Assembly (NCBI RefSeq): GCF_000750005.1
Contig: NZ_JPYA01000186.1
Coordinates: forward strand, 1 to 64,000
Direction of reading: 5' to 3'
Length of the DNA stretch: 64,000 nucleotides
DNA from: Geobacillus icigianus
GTDB taxonomy: Bacteria; Bacillota; Bacilli; Bacillales; Anoxybacillaceae
Part shown: positions 8,222 through 17,652 of the stretch, piece after piece
Layout of the letters: every line of letters begins with the position of its first letter
Position numbering within the stretch: position 1 is the stretch's first letter
Notes under the pieces: generated by a model
The model's database searches: none
Seen by the model: only the letters and a program-made list of their open reading frames with translations
Told to the model about the DNA's origin: nothing
Made by a program: the position numbers and the translations under genes

Positions 8222-9889
8222 GTGACATTGAAGACGCTTGACGGAAGACGGTTTGCCGATATGGTAGAGCAAGGAGCCGCCCATTTGGCGAACAACGCCA
8301 AAGCGGTCGATGCGCTGAACGTCTTTCCGGTTCCAGATGGCGATACAGGAACAAACATGAACTTGTCGATGACGTCCGGAGCGAAGGAAGTAAAGGCGAA
8401 CGTCTCCAACCATATCGGCAACGTCGCCGCAGCGCTGGCAAAAGGGCTATTGATGGGGGCGCGCGGCAATTCCGGCGTCATTTTGTCGCAGCTGTTCCGC
8501 GGGTTTGCCAAGGCGGTTGAAGGCAAGCAGCAAGTGAACAGCTTCGAATTTGCCGCCGCTTTGCAAGCCGGAGTGGACACGGCCTACAAGGCGGTGATGA
8601 AGCCGGTTGAGGGGACGATCCTCACCGTTGCCAAAGAAGCCGCCCGCAAAGCGGTCGATGTGGCGAAAAAAGAGCGCGACGTCGCCGCGGTGATGGAAGC
8701 GGCGCTCGCCGAGGCGAAAGCGGCGTTGAAACGCACGCCGGAGCTGCTGCCGATTTTGAAGGAAGTCGGCGTCGTCGACAGCGGCGGCCAAGGGCTGGTG
8801 TACATTTATGAAGGGTTTCTCGCCGCCTTGAAGGGGGAAACCATCCGGGCGGCGCGCGCCGAAGCGTCGATGGACGATTTGGTGAAAATCGCGCATCATC
8901 AAAGCGCACAAAGCCATATTCACACTGATGAGATCGAGTTCGGCTATTGCACGGAATTCATGATTCGGCTAGAACAGGACAAGCTGGCGCGGCAGCCGTT
9001 CTCGGAAGAAACGTTTCGCCGCGAGCTGAGCCGGTTTGGCGACTCGCTGCTCGTTGTCGCTGACGATGAGCTTGTCAAAGTGCACATCCATTCGGAGACG
9101 CCAGGCGAGGTGTTAACGTACGGTCAGCGCTACGGGAGCTTGATTCGCATTAAGATTGAAAACATGCGCGAGCAGCACGCCGACATCGTCGGCCGGGAGG
9201 CGAAAGCGCTCTCCGGCCCAGCAAAGGAGGCGAAGCCGTATGGCATCGTGGCCGTGGCGATGGGAGAAGGAGTGGCCGAGCTGTTTCAGAGCATCGGCGC
9301 ACATGAAGTGATTGAAGGCGGCCAGACGATGAATCCGAGCACGGAAGAAATCGCCGAAGCCATCCGGCGCGCGAACGCCGAAACGGTGTTTGTGCTGCCG
9401 AACAACAAAAACATCGTGATGGCGGCAAGACAGGCCGCTGAGCTGTCTGAGCACCGGGTGATCGTCATCCCGGCGAAAACCGTTCCCCAAGGAATAGCGG
9501 CGCTGCTCGCGTTTCATCCCGAACAATCAGCCGAGCAAAACGAGCGGGCGATGACCGCTGCGCTCGCGAAGGTGAAAACCGGGCAAGTCACGTTTTCCGT
9601 CCGCGATACGACGATAGACGGCATACAGATTAAAAAAGGCGACTACATGGGGCTGTGGGATGACCGCATCATCGCCGCCGACAAAGACAAATTGGCCGTG
9701 ACCGAGCGCCTCTTAGACGCGCTCATCGATGAGGAAAGCGAAATCGTCACGATTTTGTACGGCGAAGATGCGACCGAAGTGGAAGTGGAGACCGTCATCG
9801 CTTATTTGGAAAACGAACACGATGGGGTTGAGGTGGAAGTGCATAACGGAAAGCAGCCGCTGTATCCGTTTATCATTTCCGTTGAATAA
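8222..9889 (+). CDS. fakA: Fatty acid kinase catalytic subunit FakA (YloV)
   Basis: This 555-residue protein phosphorylates exogenous fatty acids bound to a FakB protein, giving acyl-phosphate for PlsX/PlsY. The N-terminal DhaL-like ATP-binding domain shows NVFPVPDGDTGTNMNLSM with metal-binding aspartates, and MGARGNSGVILSQLFRG. Middle and C-terminal domains (including a DegV-like tail region) follow. The GTG start at 8222 has AAGGAGGAATTAGCC upstream. No fakB is visible in the window, but plsX, the user of acyl-phosphate, is encoded about 4.5 kb downstream. A strong terminator follows. Confidence 0.93.
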   Translation: MTLKTLDGRRFADMVEQGAAHLANNAKAVDALNVFPVPDGDTGTNMNLSMTSGAKEVKANVSNHIGNVAAALAKGLLMGARGNSGVILSQLFRGFAKAVEGKQQVNSFEFAAALQAGVDTAYKAVMKPVEGTILTVAKEAARKAVDVAKKERDVAAVMEAALAEAKAALKRTPELLPILKEVGVVDSGGQGLVYIYEGFLAALKGETIRAARAEASMDDLVKIAHHQSAQSHIHTDEIEFGYCTEFMIRLEQDKLARQPFSEETFRRELSRFGDSLLVVADDELVKVHIHSETPGEVLTYGQRYGSLIRIKIENMREQHADIVGREAKALSGPAKEAKPYGIVAVAMGEGVAELFQSIGAHEVIEGGQTMNPSTEEIAEAIRRANAETVFVLPNNKNIVMAARQAAELSEHRVIVIPAKTVPQGIAALLAFHPEQSAEQNERAMTAALAKVKTGQVTFSVRDTTIDGIQIKKGDYMGLWDDRIIAADKDKLAVTERLLDALIDEESEIVTILYGEDATEVEVETVIAYLENEHDGVEVEVHNGKQPLYPFIISVE

Positions 9890-9901
9890 TATGTTAGAAT
9901 G

Positions 9902-9933
9902 ATAGAAGGGAGCTTTTTTCCCTTCTATTTTTT
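9902..9933 (+). terminator. Rho-independent terminator after fakA
   Basis: ATAGAAGGGA (9902-9911) pairs perfectly with TCCCTTCTAT (9919-9928), followed by a T-run. It separates yloU-fakA from the serine dehydratase genes. Confidence 0.9.
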
Positions 9934-9957
9934 CGGTTTCATGGGGGAATGGCAGAG

Positions 9958-10620
9958 ATGAAATATAAAAGCGTCTTTGACATCATTGGCCCGGTGATGG
10001 TCGGGCCGTCGAGTTCACATACGGCCGGCGCGGTGCGCATCGGCTTGGTCGCTTATAAGCTATTCGGCCGCAAACCGTCTTGGGCGCGCGTTTCGTTTTA
10101 CGGATCGTTTGCCGAAACGTACCGCGGGCATGGCACTGATGTTGCCATTGTCGCCGGCTTGCTCGGGTTTGACACGTTCGATGAACGGCTGCCGGCGGCG
10201 CTGGACATCGCGCGCGCCGAGGGCTTGGACGTCTCGTTTTCGGCCGAAGAGGCGATTCCGCACCATCCGAATACGGCGCGCCTCTGTATCGGCGATGACC
10301 GCGGAGAGCTTGAATTGGTCGGCATTTCGATTGGCGGCGGAAAAATCGAGATCGTCGAGCTGAACGGGTTTGCCTTGAAACTATCCGGCCATCATCCGGC
10401 GCTTTTGATTATGCACAATGACCGGTATGGGACGATCGGCGCAGTCGCTTCCGTGCTCGCGAAGCATGCCATTAACATCGGGCATATGGAAGTGTCGCGC
10501 AAAGAAAAAGGAAAGGAAGCGCTCATGGCCATCGAAGTCGATCAGCCGCTGACCGATGATCTCATTCAAGAGCTGGAGCAGCTGCCGAACATTTTGCAGG
10601 TGGCAAAGCTGGCCGATTGA
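9958..10620 (+). CDS. sdaAB: L-serine dehydratase, beta subunit
   Basis: This 220-residue subunit of the iron-sulfur L-serine dehydratase converts L-serine to pyruvate and ammonia with SdaAA. The N-terminus has the family motif DIIGPVMVGPSSSHTAGA, and the C-terminal part is an ACT domain (PALLIMHNDRYGTIGAVASVL), which is expected to bind serine as a regulator. I chose ATG 9958 (MKYKSVFD) over ATG 9949 because GGGGG lies too close to 9949 and the B. subtilis protein starts at the equivalent residue. Confidence 0.94.
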   Translation: MKYKSVFDIIGPVMVGPSSSHTAGAVRIGLVAYKLFGRKPSWARVSFYGSFAETYRGHGTDVAIVAGLLGFDTFDERLPAALDIARAEGLDVSFSAEEAIPHHPNTARLCIGDDRGELELVGISIGGGKIEIVELNGFALKLSGHHPALLIMHNDRYGTIGAVASVLAKHAINIGHMEVSRKEKGKEALMAIEVDQPLTDDLIQELEQLPNILQVAKLAD

Positions 10621-10758
10621 AGCGCACTCCATTTCACGCTGATGCTTGAAGCTCGCTTGGGGCGAACATCGGCAACGAATGAAAACGAAACCGATTTCAT
10701 ATCGACAGGGAAGCCAAACGGCAACAGAGATTAGCTGCGAAAGGGCAGGTGGGAATCC

Positions 10759-11643
10759 ATGTTTCGCAATGTCGCTGAATTGGTGGCGCTGGCGGAAAAT
10801 GAGCAGACGAAAATCGCTGAGGTAATGATCCGCCACGAAATCGAGGTGAGCGGGCGGAGCCGGGAAGACGTGATCGCGCAAATGGACCATCATTTGTCCG
10901 TTATGGAGCGCGCCGTGGAAAGAGGTTTGCAGGGGGTGTCGTCCCGCTCCGGATTGACTGGTTTTGATGCGGTGCGAATGCAACGCTATATTGAAGCCGG
11001 GCGGTTTTTGTCTGGAGAAACGATTTTGGACGCCGTCAGCAAAGCCATGGCAACGAACGAAGTGAACGCGGCGATGGGCGTCATTTGCGCCACGCCGACG
11101 GCGGGAGCGGCCGGCGTCGTCCCGGGAACGCTGTTTGCTGTGAAAGAAAAACTGCGGCCGACGCGCAAAGAAATGATCGAGTTTCTGTTTACGGCCGGAG
11201 CGTTCGGCTATGTTGTCGCCAATAACGCTTCGATTTCCGGCGCGGCGGGCGGCTGTCAGGCGGAGGTGGGCTCAGCGGCGGGCATGGCCGCTGCAGCGCT
11301 CGTTGAGCTGGCTGGTGGAACGCCGAGCCAAGCGGCGGAAGCGATGGCGATCGCGCTGAAAAACATGCTCGGCTTGGTTTGCGATCCGGTCGCCGGCCTT
11401 GTCGAGGTGCCGTGTGTAAAGCGGAACGCGATGGGGGCGGCGAATGCCATGATCGCCGCCGATATGGCGCTAGCCGGCATCAAAAGCCGCATTCCGTGCG
11501 ATGAAGTGATCGAAGCGATGTATCGGATTGGCGCGGCCATGCCGGTGGCGCTCAAAGAGACAGCGCAAGGGGGGTTGGCCGCCACGCCGACCGGCCGTGC
11601 GATCGCGGCCCGTATTTTCGGCGCTTCCGCGGCGACAAAGTGA
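10759..11643 (+). CDS. sdaAA: L-serine dehydratase, alpha subunit (4Fe-4S)
   Basis: This 294-residue catalytic subunit carries the oxygen-sensitive 4Fe-4S cluster that dehydrates serine. Conserved cysteine segments are seen: CATPTAGAAGVVPG, SGAAGGCQAEVGSA and CDPVAGLVEVPC. It follows sdaAB after a 138-bp gap in which I see no gene or clear hairpin. Its start follows AAAGGGCAGGTGGGA. The stop overlaps the recG GTG start (GTGA), so recG translation may be coupled to it. Confidence 0.95.
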   Translation: MFRNVAELVALAENEQTKIAEVMIRHEIEVSGRSREDVIAQMDHHLSVMERAVERGLQGVSSRSGLTGFDAVRMQRYIEAGRFLSGETILDAVSKAMATNEVNAAMGVICATPTAGAAGVVPGTLFAVKEKLRPTRKEMIEFLFTAGAFGYVVANNASISGAAGGCQAEVGSAAGMAAAALVELAGGTPSQAAEAMAIALKNMLGLVCDPVAGLVEVPCVKRNAMGAANAMIAADMALAGIKSRIPCDEVIEAMYRIGAAMPVALKETAQGGLAATPTGRAIAARIFGASAATK

Positions 11644-13688
11644 GCGAAGCAATGCAACAGCCGGTGACGGCGGTCAAAGGCATTGGCGAGGAAACGGCAG
11701 CGGCGCTCGCCGACATCGGCATTCGCACCGTCGGCGAGCTGCTCGCTTATGCCCCGTATCGATATGACGATTACGAGCAAAAAGATTTGGCCGCCGTCCG
11801 GCACGAGGAAAAGGTGACGGTAGAAGGAAAAGTGCATAGCGCGCCTGTGTTGACGTATTACGGGAAGAAGAAATCGCGCCTTTCCTTTCGGCTGCTGGCC
11901 GACCGCTATTTGATCACCGTCGTTTGCTTCAACCGCCCGTATTTGAAGGAAAAAATCACCCTCAACGAAACGGTGACCGTGATCGGAAAATGGGATCGGC
12001 ACCGGCAGACGATCAATGCGTACGAACTCCGGTTCGGACCGGCGCCCGAGACGACGGGCATCGAGCCGGTTTATTCCGTGCGCAGTCCGCTGACGGTTAA
12101 AATGATGCGCCGGCTGATGAAAGCGGCGTTTGACCAATTCGGTTCGCACATTCCTGAACTGCTGCCGCCCGCGCTGCGCCGCGCCTACCGTCTCGTTGAC
12201 AAGCAGGAAGCTCTTCGCGCCCTTCATTTTCCCCGTTCGCGCGAAGAGCTGCACCAGGCGCGGCGGCGGCTTGCCTACGAGGAGTTTTTGCTGTACCAGT
12301 TGAAAATGCAGGCGCTAAGGAAAATCATGCGCGACGAACGGCGCGGCGTCGCCCATTCGTATTCGGAAGAACAGCTCGCCTCGTTTCTTGCCGGATTGCC
12401 GTTTTCCCTTACGAACGCCCAGCGGCGGGTCATCGATGAAATTTTGGTCGATATGCGGGCGCCGCGGCAAATGAATCGGCTTTTGCAGGGCGATGTCGGG
12501 TCAGGCAAGACGGTCGTCGCCGCCGTTGCCTTGTATGCGGCTGCCTTATCGCGGTTTCAAGGAGCGCTGATGGTGCCGACGGAAATTTTGGCCGAACAGC
12601 ATGCCCGTTCGCTCGCGGAGCTGTTTGCCGGCACCGATGTCACCTTGGCGCTGTTGACCAGCTCTGTGAAAGGAAAACGGCGCAAGGAAGTGCTAGCTGA
12701 ACTCGAGGAAGGGACGATTGACATTGTCGTGGGCACGCACGCCTTAATCCAAGAAGGGGTGCAGTTTCACCGCCTCGGCCTTGTCATTACCGATGAGCAG
12801 CACCGTTTTGGTGTCGAACAGCGCCGCATTTTGCGCGAAAAAGGACATGCGCCGGACGTATTGATGATGACGGCAACGCCGATCCCGCGCACGCTCGCGA
12901 TGACAGTATTTGGCGATATGGACGTATCGGTGCTGGACGAAATGCCGGCCGGGCGCAAAAAAGTCGAGACGTATTGGGTGAAGCATCATCAGTTCGCGCG
13001 CGTGCTCGATTTTATCGAAAAAGAATTGCGCCGCGGCCATCAGGCGTATGTCATTTGCCCGCTCATCGAAGAATCAGAAAAACTCGATGTGCAAAACGCC
13101 ATCGACGTTCACAGCCAGCTCGTCCATTACTATCGCGGAAAATACGAAGTCGGGCTCATGCACGGCCGGCTGTCTCCGGAAGAAAAAGAGGCGGTCATGC
13201 GCGCGTTCAGCGAAAACCGCATTCATGTGCTCGTTTCCACGACGGTGGTGGAAGTCGGAGTCAATGTGCCAAACGCGACGGTGATGGTCATTTATGACGC
13301 CGAACGGTTCGGATTGGCCCAGCTTCACCAGCTGCGCGGCCGGGTCGGCCGCGGCGACGCGCAGTCGTACTGCATTTTAATCGCCGATCCGAAGTCCGAA
13401 ATCGGCAAAGAACGGATGCGGATCATGACGGAAACGACGGACGGGTTTGTGCTCGCGGAAAAAGATTTGGAGCTGCGCGGGCCGGGCGATGTGTTCGGCA
13501 CGAAGCAAAGCGGTCTGCCGGAATTCCGCTATGGCGACCCGGTGCACGATTATCGCATTTTCGAAGTCGCTCACCGCGATGCCGCCAAACTGATCGCCTC
13601 GCCGGCGTTTTGGCGCGGCGAGGCGTATGCGGGGTTGCGAGCGGAATTGGAGGCGTCCGGCGCGCTCGGCGGGGAAAAATGGGACTGA
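11640..13688 (+). CDS. recG: ATP-dependent DNA helicase RecG
   Basis: This 682-residue helicase remodels stalled replication forks and Holliday junctions. An N-terminal wedge/OB-fold region (KGIGEETAAALADIGI; YYGKKKSRLSFRL) precedes a superfamily 2 helicase core with Walker A GDVGSGKTVVA, the DEQH box (DEQHRFG), ATPIPRT, and the QLRGRVGRG motif VI. The GTG at 11640 overlaps the sdaAA stop. An ATG at 11652 (MQQPVTAVKG) is an alternative that starts nearer to the B. subtilis protein. Neither has a strong ribosome-binding site, which fits translational coupling. Confidence 0.95.
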   Translation: MSEAMQQPVTAVKGIGEETAAALADIGIRTVGELLAYAPYRYDDYEQKDLAAVRHEEKVTVEGKVHSAPVLTYYGKKKSRLSFRLLADRYLITVVCFNRPYLKEKITLNETVTVIGKWDRHRQTINAYELRFGPAPETTGIEPVYSVRSPLTVKMMRRLMKAAFDQFGSHIPELLPPALRRAYRLVDKQEALRALHFPRSREELHQARRRLAYEEFLLYQLKMQALRKIMRDERRGVAHSYSEEQLASFLAGLPFSLTNAQRRVIDEILVDMRAPRQMNRLLQGDVGSGKTVVAAVALYAAALSRFQGALMVPTEILAEQHARSLAELFAGTDVTLALLTSSVKGKRRKEVLAELEEGTIDIVVGTHALIQEGVQFHRLGLVITDEQHRFGVEQRRILREKGHAPDVLMMTATPIPRTLAMTVFGDMDVSVLDEMPAGRKKVETYWVKHHQFARVLDFIEKELRRGHQAYVICPLIEESEKLDVQNAIDVHSQLVHYYRGKYEVGLMHGRLSPEEKEAVMRAFSENRIHVLVSTTVVEVGVNVPNATVMVIYDAERFGLAQLHQLRGRVGRGDAQSYCILIADPKSEIGKERMRIMTETTDGFVLAEKDLELRGPGDVFGTKQSGLPEFRYGDPVHDYRIFEVAHRDAAKLIASPAFWRGEAYAGLRAELEASGALGGEKWD

Positions 13689-13734
13689 GGCGACGGAGCG
13701 GGAGCTGCCGGTGTCGTCGCGGTCCACTTTTTTT
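13682..13734 (+). terminator. Probable terminator after recG
   Basis: GGAC (13682-13685) and GCGACG (13690-13695) pair with CGTCGC (13715-13720) and GTCC (13722-13725), with a small internal loop. T7 follows. The stem starts inside the last codons of recG. Confidence 0.6.
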
Positions 13735-13736
13735 GC

Positions 13737-13786
13737 TTGCATTCCGGTTGTTGATATTATATATTACTTTTAGTACCTAGTCATAA
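13737..13786 (+). promoter_or_regulatory. fapR promoter with FapR operator
   Basis: TTGCAT (13737-13742), 17 bp and TATATT (13760-13765) form a good sigma-A promoter. Just downstream, TTAGTACCTAGTCATAA (13770-13786) matches the known FapR operator core (TTAGTACC followed by an inverted half). FapR bound here would block transcription and be released by malonyl-CoA, so the fapR-plsX-fabD-fabG operon is probably autoregulated. Confidence 0.88.
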
Positions 13787-13807
13787 ATCCGGGCGGTGTA
13801 ACGAGCG

Positions 13808-14404
13808 ATGAGAAAAAGCAAACGCGAACGGCAACGGCTGCTGCAGGAGACGATCCGCGAAAATCCGTTTGTGACCGATGAGGAGCTGGCGGAGAAGTTT
13901 TCTGTCAGCGTGCAGACGATCCGCCTTGACCGGCTTGAGCTCTCGATTCCCGAGCTGCGCGAGCGGATTAAACACGTCGCCCGCCAGTCGTTCGCTGATA
14001 AAGTGCGGGCGCTGCCGCTTGAGGAAGTGATCGGCGACATCATTGACATCGAACCGGATGCGAGCGCGATTTCCATTTTTGATGTCAAAGAGGAGCACGT
14101 GTTTCGGCGCACCCGCATCGCCCGCGGCCACCATTTGTTCGCTCAAGCGAATTCGCTCGCGGTTGCCGTCATCCACGATGAATTGGCGCTGACGGCAAAA
14201 GCGACGATCCGCTTTGTGCGGCAAGTGAAAGAAGGCGAGCGGGTCGTAGCGAAGGCGAAAGTGACCGGAAAAACGGAAAGCGGGCGCACGGTCGTTGACG
14301 TAAACAGCTATGTCGGCCAAGAGCTCGTGTTTTCCGGAACGTTCGAAATGTATCGTTCAAACATGGAAAAAAAGGATGGCGACAGCAATGAACATCGCGA
14401 TTGA
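13808..14404 (+). CDS. fapR: Malonyl-CoA-responsive lipid regulator FapR
   Basis: This 198-residue repressor of fatty-acid and phospholipid genes has an N-terminal DeoR-like helix-turn-helix (about residues 8-45, [20 protein letters not shown]) and a C-terminal hot-dog thioesterase-like domain that binds malonyl-CoA ([37 protein letters not shown]). Its own operator lies upstream. The start at 13808 follows GGGCGGTG. Its 3' end overlaps plsX by 17 nt. Confidence 0.96.
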   Translation: MRKSKRERQRLLQETIRENPFVTDEELAEKFSVSVQTIRLDRLELSIPELRERIKHVARQSFADKVRALPLEEVIGDIIDIEPDASAISIFDVKEEHVFRRTRIARGHHLFAQANSLAVAVIHDELALTAKATIRFVRQVKEGERVVAKAKVTGKTESGRTVVDVNSYVGQELVFSGTFEMYRSNMEKKDGDSNEHRD

Positions 14405-15389
14405 TGCTATGGGGGGAGATCACGCCCCGCATGAAATCGTGCTTGGCGCGGCAAGGGCCGCCGCGCACTTTCCCGACATTCGCATCACGTTGATCGGCGA
14501 TGAAGCGAAAATTCGCCCGCATTTGCCGAGCGAGGAGCGCATCGCGGTCATTCACACCGATGAAGTGATCGAGGCGGCCGATGAGCCGGTGCGGGCGGTG
14601 CGGCGCAAAAAACGTTCGTCGCTTGTGCGCATGGCCGAGGAAGTGAAAGAAGGGCGCGCGGACGCCGGCATTTCCGCCGGCAACACCGGGGCGCTCATGG
14701 CCGCCGGGTTGTTTGTCGTTGGGCGAGCGGCCGGCATCGACCGACCGGCGCTCGCGCCGACGCTGCCGACGGTGGACGGAAAAGGGTTTGTCTTTTTAGA
14801 TGTCGGCGCCAACGTGGACGCCCGCCCGGAACATTTGCAGCAATATGCGCTGATGGGGCATGTGTACGCCAAGCAAGTGCGGGGGATCGCGAACCCGCGC
14901 ATCGGTTTGCTCAATGTCGGCACCGAAGACCAAAAAGGGAATGAAACGATGAAGCGGGCGTTTGCTTTGCTGAAAGAAACCGATCTTCACTTTATCGGCA
15001 ACGTCGAAGCGCGCGATTTGCTGCAAGGGGCGGCTGATGTCGTTGTCGCTGACGGTTTTTCCGGCAATGTCGCTTTAAAAACGATCGAAGGAACAGCGAT
15101 GGCGCTGTTTTCCTTGCTCAAGCAGGCGCTGACAAGCAGCGTGGCGGCCAAGCTCGCCGCTGCCGCCCTCAAACCGAAGCTTGCTGGGCTGAAAAAGATG
15201 ATGGACTACTCCGAATACGGCGGGGCAGCGCTGTTTGGCCTGAACGCCCCTCTCATTAAAGCGCACGGTTCGTCCGATGCGAACGCTATTTTCCACGCGG
15301 TCCGCCAAGCGCGTGACATGGTGGCCCATGATGTGATCGGCACCATCAAAGCGGAGCTGGAGCGGGCTGCATTGATCAAGGAGGGATAA
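14388..15389 (+). CDS. plsX: Phosphate acyltransferase PlsX
   Basis: This 333-residue enzyme converts acyl-ACP and phosphate to acyl-phosphate, the donor for PlsY in phosphatidic acid synthesis. The N-terminus [14 protein letters not shown], the [12 protein letters not shown] motif and [13 protein letters not shown] are typical. The start at 14388 lies inside the end of fapR with AAGGA 8-12 nt upstream; a longer frame from 14310 lacks family support. Overlap with fapR and 2-nt spacing to fabD indicate one operon. Confidence 0.96.
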   Translation: MNIAIDAMGGDHAPHEIVLGAARAAAHFPDIRITLIGDEAKIRPHLPSEERIAVIHTDEVIEAADEPVRAVRRKKRSSLVRMAEEVKEGRADAGISAGNTGALMAAGLFVVGRAAGIDRPALAPTLPTVDGKGFVFLDVGANVDARPEHLQQYALMGHVYAKQVRGIANPRIGLLNVGTEDQKGNETMKRAFALLKETDLHFIGNVEARDLLQGAADVVVADGFSGNVALKTIEGTAMALFSLLKQALTSSVAAKLAAAALKPKLAGLKKMMDYSEYGGAALFGLNAPLIKAHGSSDANAIFHAVRQARDMVAHDVIGTIKAELERAALIKEG

Positions 15390-15391
15390 CG

Positions 15392-16333
15392 ATGGGGAAG
15401 ATCGCCTTTTTGTTTCCTGGACAAGGGTCACAGGTCGTCGGCATGGCCAAAGATGCCGCCGACCATGACGCCCGCGCCCGCGCGGTCATTGAAGCGGCCG
15501 ACGAGCGGCTCGGGTTTCCGCTTTCCGCGCTCATGTTCAACGGGCCGCAAGAGGAGTTGACGCTCACGTACAACGCCCAGCCGGCGCTTTTGACCGCGAG
15601 CATCGCCTTGCTCGAACTCGTCAAAGCGGCCGGGCTGAGCGCCGATTATGTCGCCGGACATAGCTTGGGCGAATATACGGCGCTCGTTGCCGCCGCGGCG
15701 ATGTCATTCGCCGATGCGGTCTATGCCGTTCGCCGCCGCGGCGAATTGATGAATGAGGCGGTGCCGGCCGGCGAAGGGACGATGGCGGCCGTTTTGGGAA
15801 TGGATGCCGCGGCGCTCGAGGCGGTGACGAGCGAAATCACCGCCCAAGGCGATCCGGTCGCGCCGGCGAACTTCAATTGCCCGGGGCAAATCGTCATCTC
15901 CGGTTCGAAAGCCGGGGTGGAAAAAGCGGGGCAGCTGGCAAAAGAGCGCGGCGCCAAGCGCGTCATTCCGCTTGAGGTGAGCGGGCCGTTCCATTCTGTG
16001 CTCATGAAGCCGGCGGCCGAACAGCTGAACGCCGTCTTGGCGGGCTTAACCATTCGCGACGCTGCCATTCCGGTCATTGCCAACGTGACGGCCGAGCCGG
16101 TGACGAAGAAAGAAGACATCGCCGATCTGCTCGTGCGCCAACTCTATTCACCGGTGCGCTGGGAGCAGTCGGTGCGCACGCTGTTGGCGCTTGGGGTCGA
16201 CACGTTTGTGGAAATCGGCCCAGGGAACGTGTTGTCCGGCCTCGTGAAAAAAATCGACCGCAACGTCCGCGTTTATGCGGTGAACGATCTCGCTTCCCTA
16301 GAAGCGGCTGTTGCGGCGCTGAAAGGAGAATAA
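15392..16333 (+). CDS. fabD: Malonyl-CoA:ACP transacylase FabD
   Basis: This 313-residue enzyme transfers malonyl from CoA to acyl carrier protein. The nucleophile serine is Ser91 in [12 protein letters not shown]. The N-terminal FPGQGSQ oxyanion motif, SGPFHS with the catalytic histidine and the C-terminal [11 protein letters not shown] are present. The start follows AAGGAGGG at the end of plsX. It lies 2 nt before fabG. Confidence 0.96.
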   Translation: MGKIAFLFPGQGSQVVGMAKDAADHDARARAVIEAADERLGFPLSALMFNGPQEELTLTYNAQPALLTASIALLELVKAAGLSADYVAGHSLGEYTALVAAAAMSFADAVYAVRRRGELMNEAVPAGEGTMAAVLGMDAAALEAVTSEITAQGDPVAPANFNCPGQIVISGSKAGVEKAGQLAKERGAKRVIPLEVSGPFHSVLMKPAAEQLNAVLAGLTIRDAAIPVIANVTAEPVTKKEDIADLLVRQLYSPVRWEQSVRTLLALGVDTFVEIGPGNVLSGLVKKIDRNVRVYAVNDLASLEAAVAALKGE

Positions 16334-16335
16334 CG

Positions 16336-17079
16336 ATGCTCGAAGGAAAAATCGCCCTCGTCACCGGAGCGTCGCGCGGCATCGGTCGAGCTGTCGCGCT
16401 GGAGCTCGCCCGCCAAGGGGCGAACGTCATCGTCAACTATGCCGGCAGTGAAGCAAAGGCGAACGAAGTGGTCGAAACGATTCGCTCACTTGGCCGCGAG
16501 GCGTTCGCCGTGCAGGCGGACGTCGCTTCGGCCGCCGATGTGGAACGCATGGTCAAAGCGGCGCTCGACTCATTCGGCCGCCTCGACATTTTGGTGAACA
16601 ACGCCGGCATTACGCGCGACAACTTATTGATGCGGATGAAGGAAGAAGAATGGGATGCCGTGATTAACACGAACTTAAAAGGGGTATTTCTTTGTACGAA
16701 GGCGGTCGCGCGGCCGATGATGAAGCAGCGCTACGGACGGATCGTCAACATCGCGTCGGTCGTCGGCGTGATCGGCAACCCGGGGCAGGCGAATTACGTT
16801 GCCGCCAAAGCCGGCGTCATCGGGCTGACGAAGACGGCGGCGCGCGAACTCGCCAGCCGCCACATTACGGTCAACGCCGTTGCGCCGGGGTTCATCACGA
16901 CCGATATGACGGAAGCGCTCAGCGCGGAGCAAAAAGAAACCATGCGAAACCAAATTCCGCTCGCCCGCTTTGGCGAGCCGGATGACGTCGCCCGCGTTGT
17001 CGCGTTTCTCGCCTCGGATGCGGCCGGCTATATGACCGGCCAGACGCTTCACGTCGATGGCGGCATGGTCATGCCGTAA
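16336..17079 (+). CDS. fabG: 3-oxoacyl-[ACP] reductase FabG
   Basis: This 247-residue short-chain dehydrogenase performs the first NADPH-dependent reduction in each fatty-acid elongation cycle. It has the cofactor motif GASRGIG (11-17), NNAG (88-91) and the catalytic Ser141, Tyr154 and Lys158 (YVAAK). The start is 2 nt after fabD and follows AAAGGAGAATAACG. The next gene acpP is 181 bp away and may also have its own promoter. Confidence 0.96.
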   Translation: MLEGKIALVTGASRGIGRAVALELARQGANVIVNYAGSEAKANEVVETIRSLGREAFAVQADVASAADVERMVKAALDSFGRLDILVNNAGITRDNLLMRMKEEEWDAVINTNLKGVFLCTKAVARPMMKQRYGRIVNIASVVGVIGNPGQANYVAAKAGVIGLTKTAARELASRHITVNAVAPGFITTDMTEALSAEQKETMRNQIPLARFGEPDDVARVVAFLASDAAGYMTGQTLHVDGGMVMP

Positions 17080-17108
17080 TCGGCACGGACCGGAAAACGC
17101 CGGTGGAA

Positions 17109-17156
17109 AACGCGGGCCGTCCGCTCGGGAACGAACGGCCGCAGCGGGCCCGCGTT
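17109..17156 (+). other. Nested inverted repeats in the fabG-acpP gap
   Basis: AACGCGGGCC (17109-17118) is perfectly complementary to GGCCCGCGTT (17147-17156). Inside it, GGCCGT pairs with ACGGCC, using bases shared with the outer arm, so two alternative folds compete. No T-run follows. It may protect the upstream mRNA end, act as a pause or attenuator, or bind a protein; the sequence does not tell. Confidence 0.5.
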
Positions 17157-17233
17157 CGGGCATGGATGGGGGAAGGTGCGCTTGGCTGCCGCATTCCGCC
17201 ATCAGCCCTCTAGTATTTTTACGGCCAATCGAC

Positions 17234-17239
17234 TATAAT
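17234..17239 (+). promoter_or_regulatory. Possible -10 element of acpP
   Basis: A perfect TATAAT lies 22 nt upstream of the acpP start. The -35 region is poor (TAGTAT with an 18-bp spacer). In B. subtilis acpP has its own promoter, which supports the call. Confidence 0.4.
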
Positions 17240-17260
17240 CATGAAGGGAGGTGAAGGCGA

Positions 17261-17494
17261 ATGGCAGACGTACTCGAACGGGTAACGAAAATTATTGTCG
17301 ACCGCTTGGGCGTGGACGAATCGCAAGTGACGCTTGAGGCATCGTTCAAAGATGACTTGGGCGCCGACTCGCTGGATATCGTCGAATTGGTCATGGAGCT
17401 AGAAGACGAGTTCAACATGGAAATTTCCGATGAGGAAGCGGAAAAAATCGTCACAGTCGGAGATGCTGTGAACTACATAAAAAGCCGTTTGTAA
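17261..17494 (+). CDS. acpP: Acyl carrier protein
   Basis: This 77-residue acidic protein carries growing acyl chains on a 4'-phosphopantetheine arm attached to Ser37 in GADSLD. The helix after it ([20 protein letters not shown]) is the usual partner-binding surface. A strong GGGAGGTGAAGGCG ribosome-binding site precedes ATG 17261. A terminator follows 13 nt after the stop. Confidence 0.97.
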   Translation: MADVLERVTKIIVDRLGVDESQVTLEASFKDDLGADSLDIVELVMELEDEFNMEISDEEAEKIVTVGDAVNYIKSRL

Positions 17495-17507
17495 TGCTGC
17501 TTTTTGC

Positions 17508-17546
17508 AAAGTCCCGTTGCTCCGAACGGGGCTTTCTCTGCTTTTT
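17508..17546 (+). terminator. Terminator after acpP
   Basis: AAAGTCCCGTT (17508-17518) pairs with AACGGGGCTTT (17525-17535), with one G-U pair, followed by CTCTGCTTTTT. The T-rich tail is interrupted, so read-through into rnc is possible. Confidence 0.7.
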
Positions 17547-17652
17547 CGGGAACATCGGGCGGGCGGCCCGCTCGCGTAGCAGGCCGGTGAACGGATATAA
17601 TAAAAGGGAGATACGGCCAGTTTTGGTTGGAACGAAGTCGGAGGGCAGTTGT

